From contig JAOTOL010001624.1 in the NCBI GenBank assembly GCA_034440575.1, positions 62,001 to 126,000 of the forward strand: a stretch of DNA of 64,000 bases, written 5' to 3'. Below are positions 14,408 through 26,349 of this stretch, in pieces. The position numbers were made by a program, and so were the translations under genes. This stretch comes from Imbricaverruca yamaguchii. Taxonomy: Eukaryota; Arthropoda; Thecostraca; Neoverrucidae. How positions within the stretch are numbered: the stretch's first letter is position 1; each line of letters opens with the position of its first letter. Below the pieces are notes generated by a model. It made no database searches and had not been told where the DNA came from. It saw only the letters and a list, made by a program, of their open reading frames with translations.

Positions 14408-15173
14408 TTGCCTACGGGAGCATCGGGCACGATCGTCGTAATGGCAGTGATGTCGATCGTCCTGTGGTTGATGGTAAGTTTGTCAGCCATCAGTGCGACA
14501 CACGGCTGGCTTCTGACGTGATCAGTGAGCTTTCGAATTATTTCCGCTGTGAACTGCTCTCGCACTTGCATCATGAACATTTTTGAGTGATTAATATCAC
14601 CCACGTTCACTCCATTAATATGTTGGAGGACGATGAGGTCTTCGAACACGGTATGTGACAACGACTTTTTCAAGACATAATATGCCGTCCTCAGCACTCG
14701 CATGGCGACACTTCCGGCTTCCTTTTCTCGAGCTGAGGTCTGTCGAGACTTCTCCTCGGACGCTTTCCGAGCTCGGACATGTCGCTCGCTGTCGAAGTGC
14801 CTCCTCACGGTGTCCTTCAGCCTTCTGAAAGGCAGTGGCAAATGCTCGGCGTATGTGAAAGCAGTGACTTTGCTAAAGTTGTACGAGAACACACCTGCAA
14901 GGCTTTGTTGGGTGCCCGATGCGTCCTTCGTACACACGGAGCAATAAAAGCCATCCGTCGTCTCAGCCGTCTTTAAGAGGCCTCCACAGGCTGCAAGCAG
15001 ATCATCGACGCCTCTGGCAGATCTGATGGCGGCGTCGACGTTGCTAGGTAGCTGAGGATTGGTCGGGGCCACCGCACCTGCACTTCCCATCAGTCGAAAA
15101 ATTATGGTGGTGTCCCTCTCTAACGCCGATACCCTCGTTTCCAGAGCGCAGCTTGGTTCAACGGACGACGACA
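14405..15173 (-). pseudogene. hAT-type transposase, N-terminal exon
   Basis: The exon begins after a strong acceptor (TTTCTATTTCAG|TG). It reads a short coiled coil (LETRVSALERDTTIIFRLMG), then a zinc-finger-like segment (FYCSVC … LKDTVRRHFDSERH, CxxC…HxxxxxH). The start of the catalytic fold follows (RTAYYVLKKSLSHTVFEDL, HSKMFMMQVREQF, PCVALMADKLTINHRTID). MADKLTI should carry the first catalytic Asp of the RNase H-like fold. The frame then changes by one base near 14,404, where PDAPVG should continue into MLQSFVLG. There is no ATG at the left border, so a further 5' exon is expected. Confidence 0.68.
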
Positions 15174-15174
15174 C

Positions 15175-17100
15175 TGAAATAGAAACACGATATATTAATA
15201 ATTTGTGGTGTGGTTAACTGGCGTTTACATAGCTGTGATGCCATAGGTGGCATAAACTCCCGCATATTCATTTTTAAAGCCAAATGGCAACCACATCTCA
15301 CTTTTTGTTCATGCCCGAATGGCACATAAATGAACGGAACATGAATCAAGTGACGTTTGATGCAGCCCAATGTTTACTCCAATGTTAAATGTCGGCTTAC
15401 ACCAGCGACATCCATGATTTGGTCACGGCGGACATTTAAAGTCATAGTGCGCTATGCAGCATAGTGTCCCTATCTTGATCATAATACATCCCTCTCTCCT
15501 CCCGAAAAAATACAGTGAAGGTTCGGTCATAGCATGGCATCGGCGTCCTTCACGTCTGTCCAGGCGCCCCTAGTGTTGGCCCAGATGTGTTTCCCATCTT
15601 TTCATGCACCCCTCGAACTTGAAAAACGTCATGGCAGGCAGCTTTAACACTAGCTGGGCAAGCACGCAAGTTGCATATTATCAACATTGGCGTACGAAAT
15701 CGTATTCCTTCGTGGCCAGGTCCTCAAGATACCGATGACGACATGGTGGCTGGCTGCACCGCAATACTGATATATTTGAACTGACCTTCAGGGTCAACCA
15801 AAAATTACACCAAAATGTTCTAAGAACCTCTACAAGTTCAGGAATGGAGCTACATCAGGGACCAAACGCTGGTCCGGAGATCACATTAATACGCGTAATG
15901 CGAAGGACGGGAAATTATGCCGCACTGCTCGGTTTAAGGATTTTTTTCAGCTTCAGTTGTTATGCCAAGTGATCAAGTATATATCGGCATAAACATACCG
16001 GCATTCTCCAACTCTTCTAGTTGAAACACACTTTCGTTTATTCTGGTTACGTCACATTCGTAATGCCATTTTGAACACCTGGTGCCACATTTGTACGTGG
16101 AAGGATTATATGACGCATCATCAGTATGGATCTTCGAATTATAGATACTGAAGACAATAACGTTGCTAGCTTGCATGCTGGACAAGTATGGTAGGGAAAA
16201 TCGACTACGAAAATTATGATTTGTATTGCTTCGCAATTTCACTAATATTGCTCCTACCCAAACCTGACCAAAGCAACCTTGAGTAAGGAACTCCCACGCC
16301 ACACCATGAAGCATCGTGATGCCTTAACGGCGCCCTCGAAATTCCCTGAAGCACTCTCGGAGTGCCTTATGGGTGCTCTCGGAGCGCCCTTATCATGCCC
16401 AGTGGCTGATATGCACCACGGCGGGTTCACCGCTCGGCCCCACCACGCAAGGTCTACCGCGGATAGTGATAGAACGGCGCGCCGTTTTTAATTTGACATC
16501 CCTTTTCCACATAAATATTGGCATCTTGTATGAAAATTTTGAGGTCAGGTCATCTATGGTCAACGAGTTAGCTACGGTCAAGTGAGGTGACCTCCAGAAA
16601 AGCTAAACCAGTCGTCACGTTTTAACGGAAAAAGATGTTTGACTGAAACTTTCAGCATTTGCTTCTCTTTAGGGATGGAAGAAAATGCACCAGAGGATTT
16701 TTTATGACATTAGTTTTGCATATTCACCCATAAGGAATAATATTTTAGATTCTGGCTAAAGTAAGCATTTTATGAGAGCAAGTTGACTGCAAAGAACACG
16801 CTGCAGTCCGCTCTATCCATTAAACATTTTTATAGAAAACTAAAACGGATAATTTCTAAAATAAAAATTTGATTTTTTATGGACAAAAATGCTATTGTCA
16901 TGGTCTACAGCCTCCGTTTTCTGACTCTGAATATTTTGTTTTTTTTTTTATTATCCACAAAATGACACCCCCCCCCACACACACACAGAGAAGAACCAGT
17001 TTTGAAATACATGGGCTCCTACCTGATGAATGTGCATGTCCAGTGGCAAAGAGTACTGCAAATGCATAACACATTTATATGATCCTAAATTAGTAAATAT
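15175..17100. other. No gene recognised
   Basis: AT-rich sequence. A perfect short palindrome GCACTCTCGGAGTGC lies near 16,350. Nothing else could be supported. Confidence 0.4.
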
Positions 17101-17102
17101 GA

Positions 17103-17336
17103 ATTGCCTCCTGCAGCAGTTCCTTGTTGACTAGTAGTCTTATCTAATCCAGCATTCGCACATGCCTTCTGGACTGGTTCCTCAAGTTGGGCATCAGCAG
17201 CATCCATGGCTGGATAATCCACATCAGGTGCTTCCTCAGCCTTAGAGCCAATGCATTCCATGGCTGAATATGCAGGAGATAATGAGCACTGTAACCCACA
17301 ATGATAGCGATGAATCACACCACATCCTCTTTTTCT
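17103..17336 (-). other. Possible exon of unknown gene
   Basis: The frame reads HRYHCGLQCSLSPAYSAMEC and SKAEEAPDVDYPAMDAADAQ, an acidic, low-complexity tail, after a plausible acceptor (GTATTTGACAG). I recognise no domain. It may belong with the zinc-finger-like fragment near 19.3 kb on the same strand, as parts of one gene or decayed transposon. Weak evidence. Confidence 0.2.
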
Positions 17337-17339
17337 GTC

Positions 17340-19200
17340 AAATACCATAGTTAACAGAACATGGTAAGGATCGAAATGAATGCTTGGTCCTGTGATATGA
17401 GTGAAACCTTGGCACTATTTTTAAAGCTATTGATGACAAATAAAATGTTCATTTGTAGGCCTTTTCCTGGTATGTTCCAATTTCATGAAAATTCAGACAA
17501 CTATTTGATATAACCTGTGATGTATTCCACCATACATATAGTTCAAGAGCATGCTATGAAAAATAACTCATATGTGTACTTTAAATGGGATACAAATCAG
17601 TGCATTTCCATGGGAATTTGCATCATTCATTAAATAAATTGGAAATTCCATGGGAAATGGAATTGGTGAAGCCCAGGCAGTTTGGGGCAGATGTTAACAA
17701 AAGGAAAGTGGATGCACTATTGGGCCATTCCCCAAAACAGGTTGCAAATGCATGCTTCTTATTGATTTTTCAGTCTTGAGAAGTGATGGTTGAAATAAAA
17801 ATGATTTAGGACCTAATGAAGGCATGGATGTGTCCCCAAGTGGAGTAGTTCGAAAATATGTGGTTTCAATGAGATATGTAACAGAGCAGAATGAGCCATG
17901 AATTCCTTCTCAAATGAGCAAAGAAATGTATCATCTTCTTGAATACATTATTGTAAAAACTAGTTTGACAGGTTGGGAACAATCCATGTCATCCTGTACA
18001 TATTCATTGTAAGAGAGGTCAGCACTGATATTATGGTACATGCATGATGCAAGCATAAAATTGAGTTCAAATCAGCTCCAGATTACATACATATGCATCA
18101 GCTCTTTTTCATGGTGCAACAAAATCACTACAACATTGTACCAGTCTCAAAGCAAGGTTACCATATTGTTGCATTATTGTATACCTTGTTTTTTCTCCAT
18201 ACTGGCATGCAGTTACATGCTCAGCATAACATTTTGTCTAAAATATGCTGACCATTGCCTGATGACAATGATTGCTGGACTAGGTGTGGTGGTGCTCACC
18301 AAATCACACAAATAATACAGAAAAAAGCAACCAAGCCTAACATAGCCTCACCTCCACTTCAAGAAAAGAAATTACATGAATTGTATTTTAAAGAATCACT
18401 AAAATCCAAAAATATTTCAACTAGAGCATAGCCTAACACCTTGAAATGTTCATGAAGTAAAATGTGTGTAAAACTTGTCTTCTGGTTACCTTAAAATGCA
18501 ATAATACCATTTAATATTTCCAGTTTCCTTTTTGGTTTTCTTTCTTCAAGGGGAGGATAGACTAAGTTGAATTTTTATTTTTAAAGCATTACTTTGCATG
18601 CTGTTAGCAGGAATGCTGACTGAAAATATGGACATTACTATGTCTTATTCTTTTATGTTTTTTTTATGCTTTTTGGAAAATGTGGACATGATACAGTATT
18701 AGACGTTGACTATTGCTATATTAATTTTTCACCCAGAACATCATCCCCCACTTAATTATCATCTCATTCTTCTTATCTTGGGTTGAGTGGTATTGCTTGA
18801 CAATTAACAGCTCTGCAACAAAATCCTTGACTCATTGGCAGTGCAAGCAGATTCAGATGTTTCAGGCTGGAAGAAAAGCATCCTCTCCATATTGCTTTAC
18901 CCCACAACTTCTTATCCATATTTAGTTAGTTCGTTACTTGGGCTTTCGGGCGCTTTGACTGCTCTGGTCATATTGCGCCCATACTTGTCCATATTTAGGA
19001 TTACAAAGCACAAACAGAGCCCTGTGTTAAGCAGGTAGGTCCTACCTACCTACCTGGGTACATAAACCTGGTCAGCAGGCACAGCCAGCACAAGAAAATA
19101 AATTCCTTGCTTGCATGGAATTGTCCAGTGAATCACCACACACAAAAAAATCATTAATTACCTGCTCCTGATGATTCGTTGACATCGTCATTCGGCACCG
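17340..19200. other. No gene recognised
   Basis: AT-rich intergenic or intronic sequence with no supported feature. Confidence 0.4.
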
Positions 19201-19202
19201 GT

Positions 19203-19385
19203 CTACACCATCGTTCCCACTTTCCTCCTACACAGAAGGACATATTTTTTACTCGCAACGGCCCCCCTCCGTGCCTCAACTGTGCTGTGCCTCTTCATGT
19301 TGCGCATTTCTCCTTCATAACTACAGCTTTCATAGCCGCAAGTCACCTTCTTCCTTGATGGTGCAGAAGGCGTCGACTTCCCCAT
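19203..19385 (-). other. Zinc-finger-like N-terminal fragment, unknown
   Basis: From ATG at 19,385 it reads MGKSTPSAPSRKKV, then CGYESCSYEGEMRNMKRH, a CxxxxC…H arrangement like the first half of a C2H2 or BED-type finger. The second His is not at the expected place. It could be the first exon of a gene or transposon continuing to lower coordinates (GGAGCAG|GTAATT is a possible donor near 19,160), with a frame change needed. Low confidence. Confidence 0.3.
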
Positions 19386-19489
19386 AGTTCCAGCTACTCT
19401 ACAAGGGCAAAAAAATAACACAGAACTGCCACTATTCGCACAGAGGCCTGACGAACGTACCAAACGGTGGACAAAGATCATGGCAAACC

Positions 19490-20215
19490 ATTCAAGCCAT
19501 CAAGTATCTCCATTCTCCAATTCTCCATTTTCCATTCTCCAAATGACATCACAGAAAACTATATACGTACCCACGGATCTATAAAAGGAAGTGACAATAT
19601 TTTGGGTACCTGTTGTGATTTGCTTTAAAAAAATGTCTTCGTGTTGATTTGCTTTTTTGTTTCACGAATTATTGCTTTAATTAAGAGCAGGCAGATGCCC
19701 TTAACTTTCATGACGTCATTTACCAGGACCCGATTCTCCTTAAGTTCAGCAAGATTCAGCGCGCCACAAATGTCCCGCATGAGACAGCTAAGGGCTCACT
19801 CACCGGCATGGTGGCGACCTCTATGAGGATTTAGTACAGACCGCCGCTCGGATTGCAGCTTTTTTTTCAGCCAGCAGCTGTCTCATAAGGACGCCACCAC
19901 TATATATAAAATGTGCCGTCTTCTAATGTAAACTAGCCAAAGAATGGACTGATACGATTCGTTCTTAAAAAAATAAGTTTTTTTTCAAGCTCGGAAAGAA
20001 AGACATGTCAGACTTTGGCTGTCTCACTAATCTTCCGTGTCCCTTTAGCTGTCACCGGCATGCGTCGGCGTGTCGCCGGCTTTTTTCGCCTCTGCCGGAG
20101 CTCGGCCAGTATTTGGTTTTTATGATGTTCCACTGATAAGAATCAAATATTAATTTAGCCTGACGTGCAGTTTGCCATTGGCGTTTTATTTTTAATCGCT
20201 GCATAAGCACACCGG
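19490..20215. other. No gene recognised
   Basis: Includes a small TTCTCCAATTCTCCATTTTC tract near 19,510 and nothing else of note. Confidence 0.4.
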
Positions 20216-20579
20216 GAAATATTTCGGCCCAATAACCCAGCTGTTCATGAACGCCCTTGTGAGCCTTCATGCTCATGATCGTCAGCGCATCCTGAACTAT
20301 ATGTGTGGCAATCTTGAAATAATTATGAGAGTTTGACCTTAATGATCCCGACTTTGACCTTGAGTAATTCAGCTATTCACGAACGCCCCTCTTAGCCTTT
20401 ATGCTCATGATGATCAGTGCACCCGTGCAACCCGTGCAACACTTTTGAAGGAAATTTAGACGAGGCCGATCTCGATGGCCTTTGATCCCTGCCCTGGATA
20501 TCTTCGTAGCTTTTTTGTGATAGGGCTTCTTGAATATGCTCATGATAATCAGTGTAGCAAGCTGAACCAATAGATTCTC
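20216..20579 (+). repeat. ~133-bp satellite, second block, left part
   Basis: Monomers with CAGCTGTTCATGAACGCCC, GCTCATGATGATCAGTGCA and TTTTGAAGGAAATTTAGA words as in the 7.3-kb block. The array is interrupted at 20,580 by the foldback element and resumes at about 22,101. Confidence 0.78.
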
Positions 20580-22100
20580 GGACAAATGTACGCATGGCAG
20601 ATATACCTAAGCAAATGTAAGTAAAGGGCGGGATGGCCGAGTGGTTAAGGTGTCGGGCTATGGGTGCCAAAGGTCCCGGGTTCGACTCTAGCGCCACTCA
20701 GGACATTTCCCAATCCCGCGGTCCACCGGCGAAATAGTGTGGGCGGCGCCATTAGCCGTGAATGTGCATAAAGTGTGTCGTGAACCAACAAAGAAACAAA
20801 CAAACAAACAAATGTAAGTAAGCAAATGCACGTATGAACAAAAGTACGTATGACAGATGTATGCAAAATACGTCAGCGCAAACGTGTGTACGCGCAAAGG
20901 TACGTTTGCTTAACCGATAGATATCGTTGATGATATCTTAATGTATGTACGTGATGTAAAAGTACATCATCGAAGATATACGAAAGCGCAAATGGACGTA
21001 AGCGCAAGCATACATATGCGCAAATGTACGTATCCGCAAAAGGACGGTAGCGCAAATGTATGTAAGCGCAAATGCACGCATACGCAAATGTACGTATGCG
21101 CAATTATATGCAAGAGTACCAATACGCAAAAGTACGTAATCGCAAATATACATATGCGTGATTCAAATATGCGTAAGCGCAAAAGTATGTCAGAGCAAAT
21201 GCAGGCACATGTGGACGTAAGCACAAACTTGCATATGACAGATGAGCGCAAGTGCAGATGTACGAAAGCGCAAAAGTACTCATGTGCTTAAGCGAATGTA
21301 CTTAAGCGCAAATGTGCGTATGGCATACGTACCCAACCAAACGTATGAAAACGTAAAGATACGTATGCGCAACGGTATGCGCATTGGCTCATACATACAT
21401 TTACGTTTACGTACATGTGCGTTTAGATACTTTTACGTTTACGTACATTTGCTTTTATAAGCTTTTACTCCTACATACATTTGCAATTACGTATATTTGC
21501 GCATACGTACATTTGCACATACGCTCATTTAGGCATACGTCTTTTGGAGATCATGTACATTTCTCTTACGTACATTTGGGCATGCGTACAATTGCACATG
21601 TCTGCATTTACTCTTAAGTACATTTGTACTTGCGTACATCTGCACATACGTAAATTTGTGCGTGCGTGCCTTTGCGCTTACGTGCCTTTGTGCATTCGTA
21701 CTTCTGTGCGTACGTACATTTACGCATACGCACAGTTGCACATCCGTGCATTTGCGCTTGCGTACATCTGAACATACGTACATTTGTACATCCGTACATT
21801 TGCGCATGCGTACATTTGTCATACGTACTTTTGCGCTTGCGTATATTTGCGCTTACGTACACGCTACGCGTACGTATATTTCCATTTCGGAACATTTGGG
21901 CATTCATACTTTTGCACTTCCGCACATTTGCGTATACGTACATTTGTCATACGTACATTTGCGCTTAACTACATTTGTCATACGTACATCTGCGCTTACA
22001 TACAATTGCCATACGTACATCTGTACGTACATACATTTGCTTGGGTACATTTCAGTATGGACATCTGTCACGCATACATTTGCTTTACGTACATTTGTCC
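20580..22100. mobile_element. Foldback-type palindromic element made of short subrepeats
   Basis: The element starts GGACAAATGTACG (20,580) and ends CGTACATTTGTCC (22,100), exact inverted ends. The left half (to about 21,380) consists of dozens of degenerate 16-18-bp subrepeats like GCGCAAATGTACGTA. The right half has the same subrepeats in reverse complement (TACGTACATTTGCGC). Both ends break a 133-bp satellite monomer. This matches the architecture of foldback (FB-like) transposons: long inverted repeats built from internal subrepeats. No coding sequence is left. No clear target duplication was found (flanks TAGATTCTC and GCTTACCCT). Confidence 0.72.
20625..20808 (+). mobile_element. tRNA-derived SINE with 13-bp target duplication
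   Basis: The head resembles a tRNA: box A-like GATGGCCGAGTGGTTAAGG and box B-like GGGTTCGACTC, with GGCGGGA and AGCGCC near the ends of the tRNA-like part. An unrelated body of about 85 bp and an (AAAC)n tail follow. The 13-bp CAAATGTAAGTAA occurs exactly on both sides (20,612-20,624 and 20,809-20,821). The intact duplication shows a rather young insertion into the foldback element. Confidence 0.88.
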
Positions 22101-23280
22101 GCTTACCCTACCAGTATGCTCGTTTTCACGATGCTCCCCCTATAAAAATGAGATGTCAATATTGCTTAATATGTAGATTGATATTCGTTTTGTGCTATTA
22201 ATCGCTGCATATGTACACCCATAAAAGTTTGGACACAAAGAATCCAGCTGTTTATGAACGACTATCTTGGCTTGTATGCTCATGAGCGTCAGTTCATCGT
22301 AGACTAAATGTGTTTCAATTGACAAGGAATTATAAGGAGTCCCACCTCAATGACCCCGCCTCTTAGATTTTATACTGATGATGGTCAGTGCATCAATTAC
22401 TCCGCGTTTACAAACTTTGAAGAAAATCTGAATAATCCGACCTCAATAACCCTAACCTTTGACAATGAATAGCTCAACTGTTTAGGAACGCCGCCTTATC
22501 ATTCATGCCCATGGTCGTCAGTTAATCCTGGACTACATGTGTGCCATTAACAAAATATATCAGTGGTCCGACCCCAATGATCTCGCCCTTTGATCTTGAA
22601 TATCCCAGCTGTTTATGAACACCCCTCTTAGCCTTTGTGCTCGTGATGATCCGTGCATCAATTATGAATATTGCACGAATCTTTAAGAGAATCTGAAAAA
22701 TCCGACCTCAATGACCCTAACCTTTAACGTTCCATATGTTAGCTGATCATAACCCCCCCCTTAGCTTGTACGCTCATGTGGTTAATGTATCGAGTACTAC
22801 CCATGTGCTAATTTTGAAGGAAATCTCGATGACCTTTGACCATGAATATTTCCGTGGGATTTTGCAATACGGCTTCTTGATTGTGCTCACGATAATCAGT
22901 GTACCGAGTTCCACCAGCATGCCCATTTTCACTATGATCCACATGTAGGGATCGAATATCAATCTAACTTGACGTGCAAGTTTTCAAAATATTAGTTTTG
23001 TGTTTTTAATCGCTGCATTGCTCACCAGGAGAAGTTTTGACACACAATCTTGCTTTTTACAAACGTCCCTTCAGCTTTCATGCTCATGTTCGTCAATGCA
23101 CTCAAGAGCACATTTGTGCCCATTTTGAAGGAGTTCTGAGAAGTGCACGACCTGAATGACCCCGACGTTTTACCTGGAATATCTCAACTGTTTAAGAACA
23201 CCCCGCTTAGCTTTTATGGTCGTGGTGATTAGTCCATCACGTATTACACGTGTGCCAATTTTGAAGGAATTCTGAAGGGT
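22101..23280 (+). repeat. ~133-bp satellite, second block, right part
   Basis: Tandem monomers: the CCYCTTAG anchor lies at about 22,355, 22,490, 22,624 and 22,756, spaced 132-135 bp. Other shared words are GCTCATGATGATC, CCAATTTTGAAGGAA, TCCGACCTCAATGACCC and CCTTTGACCTTGAATATC. Recurring CTTGATTGTGCTCACGATAATC and TTTTTAATCGCTGCAT variants suggest two monomer subtypes or a longer higher-order unit. Confidence 0.8.
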
Positions 23281-23289
23281 CTGTATTTC

Positions 23290-23940
23290 TTATTATATAT
23301 GTATTTCTTATTATACTGATATTAGGCGACTTTGCGAACTGAATATGAATATTAACACTCGCACGTCCGTCGGTCCGCGCCAACTTCGCATGTCCGGGGG
23401 GGGGGGACAGATGTCTGCCCCATAAGATCTCTGGAACTATGCTAGTTAGCGACAAACGGAAAACGGCGTTAGATAGCTGGTGACGGGCTCTATCGAAAGT
23501 GTTTCAGTAATTATCTCGCTCAGGTCAACATGCCCGTCACGTTTTAGCAACACTGCATGAGTAATCGGAATGCCTGAAATCGGAAAATTTTGCCTTTTTT
23601 GCGATTTGTACCGGTATAATTTCAGTAGTGTGAGGTGACTTATCAAGGGGTACGAACACAATATCCTTTGAACAGGATCGGGGAGTTCGTGTTGAAATCC
23701 GGTGATTCAGAAATGATGGTGGCAGATTTGGCCCCCTCGACAGGACAGCTAAGTTGGTCACTACTTATTCTTTAAAAAAAAGTATCTCACTGACAAACAT
23801 AGTGGTCCGTGGACTTCTTAAAAAATTGTAGTCAGTGCGACAATTCTAAATCAGTTTGCCCACCCCAATCGCAAATCCTAGGTACACCAATACCATGGCA
23901 TGCTATAAATTGACCTCTTGATGGCCCTGATACGCCGCAA
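23290..23940. other. No gene recognised
   Basis: Contains an 11-base G run near 23,397-23,407. No open frame with domain features. Confidence 0.4.
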
Positions 23941-23949
23941 TGGACTCAG

Positions 23950-24230
23950 CAGCCCCGGTCCACCACAGTGGAAGGTTTACTCCGCGACCCCGGTCCGCCA
24001 CAGTGGACGGCGTGCTATGCGACCCTGGCCCGCCACAGTGGACGGTGTGTGCTTCACGGCCCTGGCCCGCCACAGTGGACGGTGTGTACTTCACGACCCT
24101 GGTCCGCCATAGTGGACGGTGTGTAGTTCACGACCCTGGTCCGCCATAGTGGACGGTGTGCTCCTGGGCACTCGTCCGCCACAGTAGACGGTGTGCTCAG
24201 CGGCCCTGGTTCACCATAGTGGACTTCATG
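23950..24230. repeat. Minisatellite, ~36-bp unit, ~8 copies
   Basis: Repeats share GGTCCGCCACAGTGGACGG followed by a variable 15-17-bp spacer (TGTGTACTTCACGACCCT-like). Anchors at about 23,957, 23,992, 24,027 and 24,063 give 35-36 bp. It is open in several frames on both strands, which reflects the repeat and not a gene. Confidence 0.9.
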
Positions 24231-25200
24231 GTTTGAGAAAACGGTGTTTTCCTGGATTTTTCCTATCCGTAGCATGATCATCTTCACAAAATTATTCTCC
24301 GTGTTTTCCATTTGGACGTTTAATGGTGTTATTCAACAATAAATCGTCCTGTGGTAGTGTTCCAGATTCACTGGGAACTGCAGTGATATCTGATGTCACA
24401 GGTGTGAATGAAGATATCCTCCCGGACCCTGAACTCGCCCAATCACAACTTTGGCTTCGCCCCTCCATAATGTTAGGCACCAAAGAAATACTTTCAACAA
24501 TTGTCGTCACAGCTCAGGTCTGTTGTGCTCCGATGTTCCATCAAGGCCGGTGTGTTTAGCCTGCATCTAATCATCGCTGAAACATTTGTATTTAAGCCGG
24601 TGTGCGCTTGTTGGTGTGTAGAGTGAGGGGGAGGAGGGTGACGGTGACGATGATGGTGACGGTGACGGTGACGATGACGATAGACCCGAACTCAGTGTAT
24701 GAAACTGCAGTCTCATGCCATTACCCGGAGTTTTTATGTTGACATGTACTGTGCACTGCTCTTTTAATTGTGACTTCACCAGTTATTGGACGATTTTCCT
24801 CATTCGTGAGTAAGCTAAGTAAACAAATCTTCACATCGTCGAATAAAAACTCAGAACTTCTGAAATCTGAAAATATAGTGGGCGAAATCCGATGAGTTTT
24901 TGGTGGAAGGGGTGGGGTGCGTGGGCGTTGTTTGCTTGCCTGTTACTGGCTAACTAATTTCACGAAGCTACGTGACTAAGGAAAAATGAAACTGCTGATT
25001 TTATCAACTCTTGCTGCAAGCAGAGCTTGAACAGCATAGAACCCTAGTAAAGGTATCTTGATAGAACCCTCGATGTGCATCAGAATCTACTACGCTTCTA
25101 TATTGGGCTTCCAAACAATTATTTAAGATATCTTTAAAATTGTAGATTCTTTCACCCGGAGCGCCATTTTTTAACCTCGGCCAAAGTTACCGTATTATAA
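24231..25200. other. No gene; short GGTGAC simple repeat inside
   Basis: A GGTGACGGTGACGATGAC-type simple repeat lies at 24,638-24,682. The rest has no supported feature. Confidence 0.5.
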
Positions 25201-25204
25201 TTTA

Positions 25205-25312
25205 GTTTTCTTCTGTTGGTTTCGGGGGGGGCAAAAGACATGATGCCCCCCTTTGAGGCGCTTCGGGGGGAGGGGGCATGGCCGGAATGGCCCTCCCCTG
25301 GATCCGCCAGTG
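25205..25312 (-). repeat. DNA-transposon terminus fragment (CACTGGCGGATCC-type)
   Basis: Read on the minus strand from 25,312, the sequence begins CACTGGCGGATCCAGGGG and continues with GGGCCATTCCGGCCATGCCC, G/C homopolymer runs, then GAAACC. I recall CASTGGCGGATCC-type termini as common ends of invertebrate non-autonomous DNA transposons, often assigned to hAT. The opposite end was not found. It directly follows the decayed Jockey-like copy. Confidence 0.45.
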
Positions 25313-25319
25313 GTGTTGC

Positions 25320-26345
25320 ATGGGCTTCATCGGCTGCTGGTCGTTGACCCACGACCTCGCCCGCGGCAGGGCACAGCCCTCTATGTGGACTAAACGGAGA
25401 ATCTCATCGGTGGGCGAAGGAGAAGGCTCCTTCGCCCACCGACGTCAAGCCCTGTCCCGGGAGGTGTGGTTCTCGCCGCAACCGACGCAGCGTTGTGCAC
25501 TGGAGGTGCACGTGCTTATGTCGTGTGATGCTGCGCAGTTTGTGCAGGTGGGTGTTGCATCATGGCACCCTCCCCCTCCAGTGTCCGTACCGCTGGCAGT
25601 ACTGACAACGTCGGGGAGGGGTGCTCGTGGCGTGATCTTGTACCTAATGTAGCCGGCTTTAACTTGTACGGGTGGCTGTCTGGTGTTGAAGGTCAGCATG
25701 AGTGTGTGTGTGGGTTTTCTTTGAGTGCTGGGGCGGGTTGCCTGTAGACTGAGAAGATTCCCTGGCTCCTAAACCGGATAGCCAGTTCCTCCTCAGTCAT
25801 CCAGGCCACCTCCCGTGCGTATATCATGCCTTGAGAGCTGTTGAGATTGTTATGGTGACAGGTATTCCGGTGATGTCAGTGATGTGTGTCAAGATGTCTG
25901 CGTCATTGAAGGTGTATGATTGTATTAGGAGTGCCCCTGAGCGTATCTGGTGTGCGTGGAGTGGCTATCGTGTCCGACGGGTGATCTCCTCCTCCACCGT
26001 CCAGGGATCAAGGGAACCCATGGGCTCCTAGTCATCCCGGCGGCAGAGGAAGAAGTCACCCGTCGGTGTGTCCAGTGTGTCTGTGTTCATGTCTGGTGTT
26101 GTAGAGGGTTGTGGGCTTGGCGTTGGGTTAGGGCAGATAGGTGTACACGGTTACAGATTACAGATATCGGCGGTATGTGGGGGTGGGGGTAGGGGTGGGG
26201 GTAGAACCAACCCGGACCAACCTGGAGTCAAGCTGAGAGGTGAATAGTAGTCTGGAAGTCGTCGGAAGTGTAGAACTGAGCTAGAAGTGAAGAGTTGGAG
26301 TCGAGTTGGTGGCAGGCTGGTCTAGCGGCTTGTGGTGGAGTTCGT
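25320..26345 (-). pseudogene. Decayed Jockey-like LINE 5' UTR and ORF1
   Basis: The minus strand is collinear with 35,310-36,240 (the better preserved copy). It has the same leader (CCGCCGATATCTGTAAT…), the same ORF1 start region and LTFNTRQPPVQVKAGYIRYK, then the zinc-knuckle region with CTNCAASHDISTCTSSAQRC and VGCGENH. Frameshifts and stops break it, among them a TAG in place of a codon of the GEPIGSLDP stretch. Homology stops at about 25,325, before ORF1 ends. A 13-bp inverted duplication lies inside it at 25,410-25,439. Confidence 0.85.
25410..25439. repeat. Perfect 13-bp hairpin within the decayed ORF1
   Basis: GTGGGCGAAGGAG, a 4-base AAGG loop, and CTCCTTCGCCCAC. The homologous stretch near 36,150 has no such palindrome, so it arose in this copy. 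Confidence 0.85.
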
Positions 26346-26349
26346 TGTG

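Larger units (their letters stand above)
11840..15173 (-). mobile_element. Multi-exon hAT-type element, KIAA1586/C17orf113-like
   Basis: Four minus-strand coding blocks (14,405-15,173; 13,831-14,407; 13,262-13,488; 11,840-12,463) together follow the domain order of hAT-derived transposases related to vertebrate KIAA1586: coiled coil, zinc finger, RNase H-like core, C-terminal block. Block 2 to block 3 uses a good donor (GAAAG|GTTAGT) and acceptor (ACTCACAG|AT) in matching phase. Frameshifts at the block 1/2 border and after block 3 indicate decay. No terminal repeats were located, so the ends given are those of the coding blocks. The family assignment rests on remembered motif similarity. Confidence 0.65.

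Noticed and set aside
20625..20700. Functional tRNA gene
   Set aside because: Box A and box B are present, but arms do not fold well and a SINE body, (AAAC)n tail and target duplication follow.
20641..22201. Frames on both strands resembling multi-pass Tyr/Leu/His-rich proteins (YICAYVHLRL…)
   Set aside because: They arise from the foldback element's subrepeats and appear on both strands.
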